Shown here: piece by piece, positions 26,355 to 33,956 of the stretch | Layout of the letters: each line of letters starts with the position of its first letter | Numbering within the stretch: the stretch's first letter is position 1 | Assembly (NCBI GenBank): GCA_964450715.1 | Contig: CAYVFC010000016.1 | Coordinates: 21,967-85,966 of the forward strand | DNA length: 64,000 bases | From: CAYVFC01 sp964450715 | Lineage (GTDB): Bacteria > Myxococcota_A > Polyangia > Polyangiales > JAFGIB01 | Direction: 5' to 3' | Position numbers and translations under genes: made by a program | Notes under the pieces: model-generated | Told to the model about the DNA's origin: nothing | Seen by the model: the letters and a program-made list of their open reading frames with translations, nothing else | Databases searched by the model: none

Positions 26355-27620
26355 CTAACCCGCGCGCCGGAAGATTATGCAGGAGTTGCATCCCCCGAAT
26401 CCAAACGAATTCTTTAAAACCGTCCTTTGTTCTATCCTTCGCCTTCGATCCGGCACGCAATCGAGATCGAGGTCCGGGTCCGGTTTGTAGTTGATAGTTG
26501 GCGGTAAAACGTCTTCGAGCATGCCTTTTACCGCAAATATCGATTCGATCGCGCTCGATGCACCCATCGCGTGCCCGATAAGAGATTTGTTAGCCGATAC
26601 CGGAGGTATCCGCGACCCGAATACGTTCTTTAGGGCTTCGTATTCGACTTGGTCCCCTACTTTGGTCGAAGCCGCGTGAGCGTTGATAGCATCGACGCCG
26701 TCAGGCTCGAGGTCGGCGTCTTCAATCGCCTCGGCGATACACCGGGTCACGGTAGGCAGATGCGGGACAACCACGTGATGAGCGTCCGCGGTCATGCTGA
26801 ATCCAGCTATTTCAATTTCGTACGGAATACCATGAGCTCGTGCGAATTGTCGCGTAGCAATAATTATCGCGCCCGCGCCTTCCGATAAAACGAATCCCCT
26901 TCGGTCGATCGAAAAGGGACTGCTCGCCTCTTGGGGTGGCCGCGGTTTTCCGTCTTTTTGATGATGCAGGCAGTTCATGGTGTAAAAGCCCGCTACCAAC
27001 GCCTCGATCAAGGGAAAATCCACCGCTCCGCATATCGCCACTTCCGCCCGCCCCAAAGCCAGCAACATCGCTCCCGTAATCATCGAGGTCGCTCCGGTGG
27101 CGCAAGCGGTAATGGTCGACGTTATCGGGCCGGTCGCTTTGGCGAAAATCGCGACCTGTCCCCCTACCATGTTTATGCACGCGTTCGGATTTACATACGG
27201 CAGAGGCAGCCTCTTTTCCCGCACCAAACGCCTATCCGCCTTAATAAGCGCGTCCATTCCTCCGATGGCTGAGCTCATGGTAACCGCGGTTCGGGGCGAC
27301 AAGGCCCGGTCGATTTCGATACCGCTGTTCTTCAACGCTCGGTGCACGACTAGCAATGCATGTTTGAATATCGGAGAGGACCAATGCGCCATTTCTCTCG
27401 GTTTGAGAAAGTCGTAACCCCCTGTATCGATCTCCTCGACCTCTCCCGCCGCGAAGACGGGTAACTCTACAGTCGGTTGAAATCGCGTCAAAACGCGAAT
27501 GCCGCTCTTTCCCTCTTTGGCGCGATCCCACTGCGATTGAAACTCCGTACCTAGAGGCGATACCGCATCATACCCTATAATAACCGCTGTTCGGTCGTTC
27601 GAGGCCACCCAGATCACCAC
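26355..27620 (-). CDS. Beta-ketoacyl-ACP synthase, FabF type, divergent (KS-B)
   Basis: A 421-residue condensing enzyme starting at GTG and overlapping the upstream gene by seven bases. Catalytic Cys173 lies in TACATGAT, His315 in NAHAASTKVGD (canonical FabF has NAHGTST) and His350 in KSLIGH. The triad is complete, so it is not a chain-length-factor type KS with a missing Cys. The altered active-site loop suggests different acyl specificity from KS-A. Likely both load and elongate on the operon's own ACP. Confidence 0.92.
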   Translation of the reverse strand: MVIWVASNDRTAVIIGYDAVSPLGTEFQSQWDRAKEGKSGIRVLTRFQPTVELPVFAAGEVEEIDTGGYDFLKPREMAHWSSPIFKHALLVVHRALKNSGIEIDRALSPRTAVTMSSAIGGMDALIKADRRLVREKRLPLPYVNPNACINMVGGQVAIFAKATGPITSTITACATGATSMITGAMLLALGRAEVAICGAVDFPLIEALVAGFYTMNCLHHQKDGKPRPPQEASSPFSIDRRGFVLSEGAGAIIIATRQFARAHGIPYEIEIAGFSMTADAHHVVVPHLPTVTRCIAEAIEDADLEPDGVDAINAHAASTKVGDQVEYEALKNVFGSRIPPVSANKSLIGHAMGASSAIESIFAVKGMLEDVLPPTINYKPDPDLDLDCVPDRRRRIEQRTVLKNSFGFGGCNSCIIFRRAG

Positions 27621-28612
27621 GGAATGAAGCGATACAGCTTGGCGAACATCTCGTAGACTTCGACCCAGTTCTGCAAATCCTCGGACGATTTCAGGTGAGC
27701 GCGCTTGTTAACCATGATCCAACTCATGTGCGCAGCGCCGTCTTTACAAGTAACGCAATCTCGGGTTTCGGATGTGCAACAACGGTGCATGGTCTTTAAG
27801 TCTGAGGCCCAACGTCGAAAACGTATCAATCGCCTCACCGGCGGCTCGCGTTTATCCATCGTTTCCGTGACCGAAGGGCATTCCGTCCAGCCAAATTGAC
27901 GACCGCACATCCGTCCCGTGGCGAGAACGCGGTGATAATACTTGGAAGAAATGACCGTATCCGGATAGGCGTCCAGCATGGCGTCCATTTCCACCCTTAT
28001 CGCCTCTAGTTTCTCCTCGGTCCAAAAAAACTCATCCATGGCTTCGTCGTTCGACAGAAGCTGCATGTGGACTTTGACGCCCGTGTCTCTTATCCGTCTA
28101 ATAATCCGCTCGGTCTTCCCGATCTGTCTCGGCGTAATCGTATATAGATAATACGTATAAGGGTCGCCTTGATAGTTGGCGCTCGAAATAGAGAACGTGT
28201 CCCTGCCTCGCAATTTCTTTTCGTCCTCTTCATCACCCCAGAGCGATATTCCCACCATCATATCCGGAAAGCGATCGCGAGGTACTTTTATCAAGCCATT
28301 AGTCGCGCAAAAAGTCGGCAACCGCCTGTAAAACGCTTCAACGCGATCTAAGCAAAGCGTCGGTTCGCCCCCGATTAGAATCGCCAGGTTCACGCCCCTG
28401 GCTTCTTCTTCTTCTATGAACCCCTCCCAACGGCCAACATCGTTCTCTTCACCCGCGACATTGTGCTCGTTAGACGAAAAGAAAAAGCAGCCTTTGCAGC
28501 GCAGATTGCAGCGATTAGTGACGTCGTAGATAGAGCTTCTGATATTGAGTTGTGAAATCGCCTTGTATCTTCTAACCCAATCGGTGTCGAGCAACGAACT
28601 TACGGTTTTCAT
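27614..28612 (-). CDS. Radical SAM protein of lipid-type operon (rSAM-B)
   Basis: A 332-residue enzyme with CNLRCKGC (Cys35, Cys39, Cys42) and an IGGEPT block. Near the C-terminus a conserved CC-x5-DCVTC pattern could hold an auxiliary Fe-S cluster; the upstream paralogue has the same pattern (CC-x5-CAQC). It is not a canonical SPASM protein. The ATG overlaps the upstream stop by four bases. Its place between ACP and ketosynthase genes suggests that it acts on an acyl chain rather than on a peptide, which is inference. Confidence 0.9.
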   Translation of the reverse strand: MKTVSSLLDTDWVRRYKAISQLNIRSSIYDVTNRCNLRCKGCFFFSSNEHNVAGEENDVGRWEGFIEEEEARGVNLAILIGGEPTLCLDRVEAFYRRLPTFCATNGLIKVPRDRFPDMMVGISLWGDEEDEKKLRGRDTFSISSANYQGDPYTYYLYTITPRQIGKTERIIRRIRDTGVKVHMQLLSNDEAMDEFFWTEEKLEAIRVEMDAMLDAYPDTVISSKYYHRVLATGRMCGRQFGWTECPSVTETMDKREPPVRRLIRFRRWASDLKTMHRCCTSETRDCVTCKDGAAHMSWIMVNKRAHLKSSEDLQNWVEVYEMFAKLYRFIPW

Positions 28613-29736
28613 ATACTTTTCTCTGAGAACGGTATTGCTTCTGAACGTTTCGGCCTCGGCGGGGCAACCGTCCTATCACTCAGGTTTTCTCCCTTCTCGT
28701 ACCCCATGACCCAAACCGCTAGATAAGTATCTACGTAGTCTAGCCACGCCTTAAAGGTATCGGGGTCGATCGCGTGACGAAATAACCGCGCGGTAACCAC
28801 GGCGCTTCCCGCCGCGTAGTGTCGGCATTGCGCGCAATCCGTATCCGGCACACAACACGCAGCGCTTCGGTCCCAGCTCAAGTCTGCTCGATACTGGCGG
28901 AACGAACGCCCTAGGCCGATTTCCCGAGACGGATTTCTTCTCGGATAGGAACATTCAAATAGATCGTGCAGTCCGCGCTCGCCCGTATGAGCCACTGCGT
29001 TATATGAGGAAAACAGGATCGAATCGGGATACCGCGCGAGTAATTTCAGCATGATTCGGCGCACACGCGTCAACGATTCTTCCGTGTGCGCGAGCACACC
29101 GTCGTATCCGACCGGCGGCGAAAAGACGTTGAAGGTAGCTTTTAGATTCGCTTGAGCCAAGGCGTCAACTACGGTATGCGCTTCCTCGATGTTAGACCTG
29201 GTAAAAGTATATACGAACACGGCGCGAGGGTCGCCTTTATAATTGGCAATTTGCTTTTGTAGAAGACTTTTGGCCTTTCGATATCTTTCACTGGTACGAT
29301 CGTCTCCCCATACCGAGATGTGGATTCTATATCCTATCGAATCGGGAATCTTTCTAACGCCGTTGGTCGCAATGGCGCCTAGCGGGATCTCGTCAAAGCA
29401 GGCCTGACAGATATCCGGGACCAAAGAAGGTTCGGCACCGGCGAGTACCGCATAGGTAATGCCGCGCTGCTTTTCCGCCGCTAATAACTGACGCCATCTC
29501 TCCGCATTCGGCTCGTTCTGCGCAAACTGTTTCTCTCCTTCGTAATAGTAGCAGCCGTCGCAACGGAGGTTGCAGCGATTAGTCAGGTCGTAGGTGGACT
29601 CACGCAAGAAAAAATAGCGGCGCACGCTATTCCATCGCGATCGGATATTCGGTTCCTTTAGCAGATCGGAAAATCGCCAGGCTTCCCGGCTGGGCTCTTC
29701 CTTTCCGCTTAGCGAGGCTGTTCGGCTAAGTCTCAT
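28609..29736 (-). CDS. Radical SAM protein of lipid-type operon (rSAM-A)
   Basis: A 375-residue homologue of the next gene. The motif is CNLRCDGC (Cys55, Cys59, Cys62) within YDLTNRCNLRCDGCYYY, with AGAEPS where GGEP is usual. A C-terminal CC-x5-CAQC pattern probably binds a second cluster. It has a longer N-terminus than rSAM-B and a polar C-terminal tail. It lies 69 bp after the ACP gene. The altered GGE motif still leaves one acidic residue for SAM binding, so activity is plausible. Confidence 0.88.
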   Translation of the reverse strand: MRLSRTASLSGKEEPSREAWRFSDLLKEPNIRSRWNSVRRYFFLRESTYDLTNRCNLRCDGCYYYEGEKQFAQNEPNAERWRQLLAAEKQRGITYAVLAGAEPSLVPDICQACFDEIPLGAIATNGVRKIPDSIGYRIHISVWGDDRTSERYRKAKSLLQKQIANYKGDPRAVFVYTFTRSNIEEAHTVVDALAQANLKATFNVFSPPVGYDGVLAHTEESLTRVRRIMLKLLARYPDSILFSSYNAVAHTGERGLHDLFECSYPRRNPSREIGLGRSFRQYRADLSWDRSAACCVPDTDCAQCRHYAAGSAVVTARLFRHAIDPDTFKAWLDYVDTYLAVWVMGYEKGENLSDRTVAPPRPKRSEAIPFSEKSI

Positions 29737-29805
29737 CCCTGATGCGCACTATTGTTCGATACACAGCATTTACGCCGGCGGTAGTGCCGTTATCGGCCCC
29801 AATAT

Positions 29806-30069
29806 CTATCCGCTCTTCTTTTCGATATAATCTGCGATTAGACTAATCGTCGTGAGCTTCGGATAGTCGTCTTCGTCGATACGAACGTTATACTCATCCT
29901 GCAGAATAAGCGCGATCGTAGCCAGGTCCATGCTGTCAATTCCCAGCTCATCGACCAGATGGAGATCCGGATCGAATGTCTCGGCGGTCACGTCCTCTAG
30001 TTTGAGCTCGTCAATGATGATCTCTGCAATATGGAGAATCACTTCGTCTTGGCTGATTCTATCGAGCAT
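29806..30069 (-). CDS. Acyl carrier protein, operon-specific
   Basis: An 87-residue acidic protein starting at ATG 30069 behind GGGAGA. The 4'-phosphopantetheine attachment site is Ser46 in ELGIDSMDLA, and the surrounding helices match the ACP fold. It is the first gene of the operon ACP, rSAM-A, rSAM-B, KS-B, KS-A, thioesterase, so it likely carries the nascent chain for all of them. A separate housekeeping acpP is expected elsewhere. Confidence 0.95.
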   Translation of the reverse strand: MLDRISQDEVILHIAEIIIDELKLEDVTAETFDPDLHLVDELGIDSMDLATIALILQDEYNVRIDEDDYPKLTTISLIADYIEKKSG

Positions 30070-30444
30070 AACGGTCGTCTCCCAGTATGATAAAAGCCGC
30101 GCGAAAGCCCCGACCGGGCTCGGATTGGAACGGATCCTAGCTCGACTATTTTTCGGCGCAAAGAAATTAAAAGGCAAGAGGATTCGGGAGTCTGAAGGCG
30201 GCAACCAGAGGATTAATTGCTGATATTTCGCCCATTTTCCGCCGGTCGAGGGCCGCTTCTTCGCCTCGGTCGAAAAGCGGTGCGATTTTGAAAAGCAGCG
30301 ACGCAACGGATGGGGTCGCCCCGTCCGAAGGACGACGGGAGGGGTTTTAGGGCTCAAACCCCGTAGAACTCACTCCGCCGCACGCGCCGCGCCGCTGCCG
30401 TATCTACGGGCGCAACCGCATTACACGGCATGTCCGAGAACAGC
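30070..30444. other. Upstream region of ACP operon
   Basis: About 375 nt without a supported gene between the ACP gene and the Pro-rich repeat lipoprotein. It should contain the operon promoter (minus strand), but I see no hexamer pair I can defend. Confidence 0.5.
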
Positions 30445-33426
30445 TCAGGGGAAGCGGCACTGGTCGTAGCAGTCCGGGTCCTCGCAGTCCGGACGGCCGT
30501 CGCCGTCGTTGTCCCAGCCGTCCTGGCAGTCGGTCTCCTGACGAGACGGGGGATTCGGTGACGAGTTACTCTCGCTGATATTGAGGTTGTAGCCGCCGGC
30601 ACTGTACCAACCGTCCACCACGATTATCACGCCGTCGCCTTCGTACAACCAGACCGTTACCGACGATTGAAGCACGTCGTTCGCGTCGTCATTGCATGCA
30701 CCCGGGATCTCCAGCGGGGCGCACTCCGGCGTGGCCCACCATAGATAGAGCAATGTGTCGTATACGGAACCGAACGTGTCGAAGGTAAAGTATCCGTCGA
30801 ACGGCGCGGTCCACCAGAAGATCGCTTCGGGCGCTTCTTCTCCGCCGCAACTGCCGCTGTAGCGGCCCCAGTTCCCGTATGAAGTGGAACCGCGTGCGAC
30901 GCCGCGGCCCAGAGATTCGCCCAAGTACTCGGCTCCACAATAGGGCTGGACAGGCGGTTCAGGCGGGAGCCGGTCATAGCACCAATCGGATCTGAAGCAC
31001 TCGTCATCGGCGCAATCGATCCAGCCGTCGCGATCGTTGTCAATTCCGTCCCAGCAGATCTCGGCAAGCGGACTGGACTGCGACGAGATATTCAACACGA
31101 AATAGCCCGAGCTCGAACCGAATCCATCGACGAAGATGTTGATGCTCTGCCCCCGCGACAGATAGACCGATACCCTGGAATCGAGACCTTGCCAGTCATC
31201 GTTGCACGCGTCGTATAGCTCCCCGCCGTCGCACAGCGGCGCGTCCTCTTTGACGTACAGCAGCGTATCGGTCGCCGATCCCAAGGTTTGAAAGATAAAA
31301 ACGCCGCTATACGGAGCGGTCCAACGATACACGGTTTCCGGTGCCCCGTGTCCGCCGCAGCTGCCCGCGAACCGGCTCGGACCCTGGTTGTAACCCTCGG
31401 CCACCGGGTTGCCGAGACTAGATCCCAACTCGATTGGATTGCACTCATCCGGCGGCGGAACGGGCGGAACGGGCGGCATCGGAGGAAACGGCGGCGGGGG
31501 GTAATAACATGAAAGATGAGAATAGCATTCGTCGTCCGCGCAATCGATACGGCCGTCGCGGTCGTTATCGATACCGTCGGTACAGATTTCGCCTTGGGAG
31601 GTTGTCGGTTGCGAGATATTCAGTACAAAATATCCCCTGTCGTAATCGCTGAATCCGTCGACCACGACGTTTATAGTCTGTCCCGCCTGCAGGCTGATCG
31701 AGACGCGGGAATCCAGCTCGTACCAGTCGTCGTTGCACGCACCCCACAGCTCCTGACCGCCGCACTGCGGCGCGTCTTGAAGGAGATAGAGCAAGGTATC
31801 GATTTCCGAGCCCCGCGTATCGAATGTAAACACGCCCTCCCTGGGTGCGGTCCAGCGAAACACGGTTTCCGGCGCCCCGTATCCACCGCAACTGCCCGAA
31901 AGCAGGCTAATGCCGTCATTGTATCCGTCGGCGGCCCATTGCCCGATGCGGGATCCCAGGTCGATGGGTTGGCAAGCGACTGGAGGATTGGGCACGGGGG
32001 GATACGGCGTGGGCGGGTACGGCGTGGGCGGGTACGGCATGGGCGGGTACGGTGTGGGGGGGTACGGCATGGGCGGGTACGGCATGGGCGGGTACGGTGT
32101 GGGGGGGAGCCCGAAACATTCGGGACTGCCCCAGCAATCGCCATCGTCGCAGTCGACAAGTCCGTCCATATCATTATCGAAGCCGTCCCAGCAGACCTCG
32201 GGAGCCTGATCGCTGGCCGTTATGGACAAGAAGAAATCACCAGTCTCCCATCCGTCGTATCCGTCAACGTAAGCGACGACAGCCTGGCCAGCCTGCAAAT
32301 AGACCGTGACCGACGAGCTCAGGCCTATCCAATCATCGTTGCAGCCGCCGGCAAGCTCGGCACCATTACAAAAGGGCGTGTCCCAGCGTAGATAGAGAAT
32401 CGTATCGAACGAGGCGCCAAAGGTATCGAAGGTGAAGAAACCTCCGAAAGGAGCGGTCCAGCGATAACCGAGCTCAGGAGAATCCCAGCCGCCACAGCTG
32501 CCGGATACCGCGTTGTCGGACCAATAGGTGTTGCCCGATGCGACCGATCGGCCGAGCACGCTGCCGAGATCTTGGTCCGGGCAACGCCCGCTGTCGGGCG
32601 GCGGATACGGCGTCGGCGGATACGGCGTCGGTGGGAACGGCGTTGGAGGCGTCGGCGGATACGGCGTCGGTGGGAACGGCGTTGGAGGCGTCGGTGGAAA
32701 CGGCTGCGGATACGACCCGTCGCAATAGCCGGCGCGCCGACAATCGTCGTCATCGCAATCGAAAAGCCCGTCGTAGTCGTTATCGATGCCGTCCCAACAA
32801 TCGTACTCCTGCTGGTAATCGGTCGCATTGATATTCAACGTATACCAACCCGCTGCGCCTTCAAAGCCGTCGACGATGACGAAGACCACCTGTCCGGCAT
32901 AGAGCTCCAGCGTCACCGCCGACTGCAAGTCCTCGCCCGCGTCGTCGTTGCACGCTCCGGCCAGCTCAGCCGGGGCGCACGCCTCGTTGGCATCCCAGAT
33001 ATAGAGAAGTGTGTCGAAAGTCGATCCAAAGGTATCGAAGCGGAAAACCCCTTCGTAGGGCGCCGTCCAGGCGTAGGCCACGTCGTTGCTCCCATTGCCG
33101 CCGCAGCTGCCGGTAAACCTGTGCGGATGTGCATGGGTGGTGCCTGAGGCCAGCTCGTATCCCAGCTCGCTGCCCAGGTCGGCCGATACGCATTCCGGAA
33201 CCGGAAACGGCAGCGGATTCGGCGACGGCGGCGGGTTTGGCGACGGATTCGGGTCCCACGGATTCGGGTCCGAAGGATTCGGATATGGCGACGGATTCGG
33301 GTCCGAAGGATTCGGCTGCGGATTCTGCCTGCCGCCGCCCAAATAGTCGCTGAGCAGGTGGGTGCGGCCACAGGCGCCCGCCAGGAACGCGCAGAGAACG
33401 GTGATAAGTACGTGTGAACGATTCAC
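30445..33426 (-). CDS. Surface lipoprotein with five PPC-like repeats and Pro-rich linkers
   Basis: A 993-residue lipoprotein starting at GTG behind CGAGGTACC. Lipobox LAGAC gives Cys19. Five repeats start near residues 77, 282, 484, 662 and 827. Each has an SGSCGG-like motif, WTAP, an FDT-GS-DTLLY block, ACNDD, and AGQ/VDG, as in pre-peptidase C-terminal domains, and ends with a calcium-site-like DG-DND-DG--DC-D-C block. Linkers consist of NPSDPNP or PPTPY/PPMPY units. There is no catalytic domain, so a binding or stalk-like surface role is likely. Confidence 0.87.
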   Translation of the reverse strand: MNRSHVLITVLCAFLAGACGRTHLLSDYLGGGRQNPQPNPSDPNPSPYPNPSDPNPWDPNPSPNPPPSPNPLPFPVPECVSADLGSELGYELASGTTHAHPHRFTGSCGGNGSNDVAYAWTAPYEGVFRFDTFGSTFDTLLYIWDANEACAPAELAGACNDDAGEDLQSAVTLELYAGQVVFVIVDGFEGAAGWYTLNINATDYQQEYDCWDGIDNDYDGLFDCDDDDCRRAGYCDGSYPQPFPPTPPTPFPPTPYPPTPPTPFPPTPYPPTPYPPPDSGRCPDQDLGSVLGRSVASGNTYWSDNAVSGSCGGWDSPELGYRWTAPFGGFFTFDTFGASFDTILYLRWDTPFCNGAELAGGCNDDWIGLSSSVTVYLQAGQAVVAYVDGYDGWETGDFFLSITASDQAPEVCWDGFDNDMDGLVDCDDGDCWGSPECFGLPPTPYPPMPYPPMPYPPTPYPPMPYPPTPYPPTPYPPVPNPPVACQPIDLGSRIGQWAADGYNDGISLLSGSCGGYGAPETVFRWTAPREGVFTFDTRGSEIDTLLYLLQDAPQCGGQELWGACNDDWYELDSRVSISLQAGQTINVVVDGFSDYDRGYFVLNISQPTTSQGEICTDGIDNDRDGRIDCADDECYSHLSCYYPPPPFPPMPPVPPVPPPDECNPIELGSSLGNPVAEGYNQGPSRFAGSCGGHGAPETVYRWTAPYSGVFIFQTLGSATDTLLYVKEDAPLCDGGELYDACNDDWQGLDSRVSVYLSRGQSINIFVDGFGSSSGYFVLNISSQSSPLAEICWDGIDNDRDGWIDCADDECFRSDWCYDRLPPEPPVQPYCGAEYLGESLGRGVARGSTSYGNWGRYSGSCGGEEAPEAIFWWTAPFDGYFTFDTFGSVYDTLLYLWWATPECAPLEIPGACNDDANDVLQSSVTVWLYEGDGVIIVVDGWYSAGGYNLNISESNSSPNPPSRQETDCQDGWDNDGDGRPDCEDPDCYDQCRFP
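32000..32104. repeat. 15-bp minisatellite in Pro/Tyr linker
   Basis: Seven near-identical 15-bp units (GGGTACGGCATGGGC type) encoding PP-T/M-PY on the minus strand, within the linker between PPC-like repeats 2 and 3. Such arrays readily change copy number by slippage. Confidence 0.85.
32601..32715. repeat. Minisatellite in Pro-rich linker 1
   Basis: Repeated GGATACGGCGTCGG and GGGAACGGCGTTGGAGG units encoding PPTPYPPTPPTPFPP-type sequence between PPC-like repeats 1 and 2. Confidence 0.8.
33215..33340. repeat. Minisatellite in NPSDPNP stalk
   Basis: Repeated GGATTCGGGTCCGAAGG-like units encoding PNPSDPNP on the minus strand, directly after the lipobox. It forms the membrane-proximal stalk of the lipoprotein. 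Confidence 0.8.
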
Positions 33427-33797
33427 GTGGTACCTCGAAATGGTGAGTATGCCTGCCCTCGTGGTTTTCGTTGCAGATTGCGTACCAATCGCCCGACAGA
33501 CGTGCAGCGATGTTTACGGCCGAAAAAACCTCCTCGAAACCGCCCCATCACGCTTTCGCATATGACATACCTGTCCCCTTGCGCCCAAAGTGTGCCAAAT
33601 CGGTCAACTCAGTTGGCGTGTCTCTCATGATCGTCGGCGGCCGTAATCCCTTTTTCCGCAACGGACGACGCTTATTTACTTTCTGCGGCAACCTCCGCCG
33701 ATCCGTTAGCCTGCAGCGCTTCCGGTCGCTTTCTTAACGAAAAACGTGCGAAAACCTCAATAATTCCGCGGACTCGACCCGGTCGGGAATGTCCTGG
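33427..33797. other. Intergenic region, A/T-richer
   Basis: About 370 nt upstream of the PPC-repeat lipoprotein with no supported gene. It is visibly richer in A/T than the flanking genes and presumably holds the lipoprotein promoter. Confidence 0.5.
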
Positions 33798-33956
33798 TTA
33801 CGGGCCGGTCTGGGCGCGATACCCGCTTTCCCGTATCAGCTGCCCGTTCTTACCACCAGGCCACCGTGCCGGCGGATCGTCGCGCAGGTCCCACAGGACC
33901 TGACCGTTATCGTCCTCGGCAAAGAGATAGCTACGGGCCGCATCGTTGCTCACCAC
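33798..33956 (-). CDS. Possible small or remnant ORF after the cytochrome gene
   Basis: A 52-residue frame starting at tandem GTG codons overlapping the stop of the cytochrome gene. It includes NDAARSYLFAEDDNGQVLW and WPGGKNGQLIRESGYRA, which look protein-like, but I recognise no family. It may be a coupled small protein or the end of a decayed gene. Confidence 0.3.
   Translation of the reverse strand: MVSNDAARSYLFAEDDNGQVLWDLRDDPPARWPGGKNGQLIRESGYRAQTGP

Noticed and set aside
31995..32104. Possible CRISPR-like array in evenly spaced repeats
   Set aside because: The 15-bp units are contiguous, have no spacers and encode a Pro-Tyr linker in frame. The 222-bp units at 34-38 kb likewise have no spacers.
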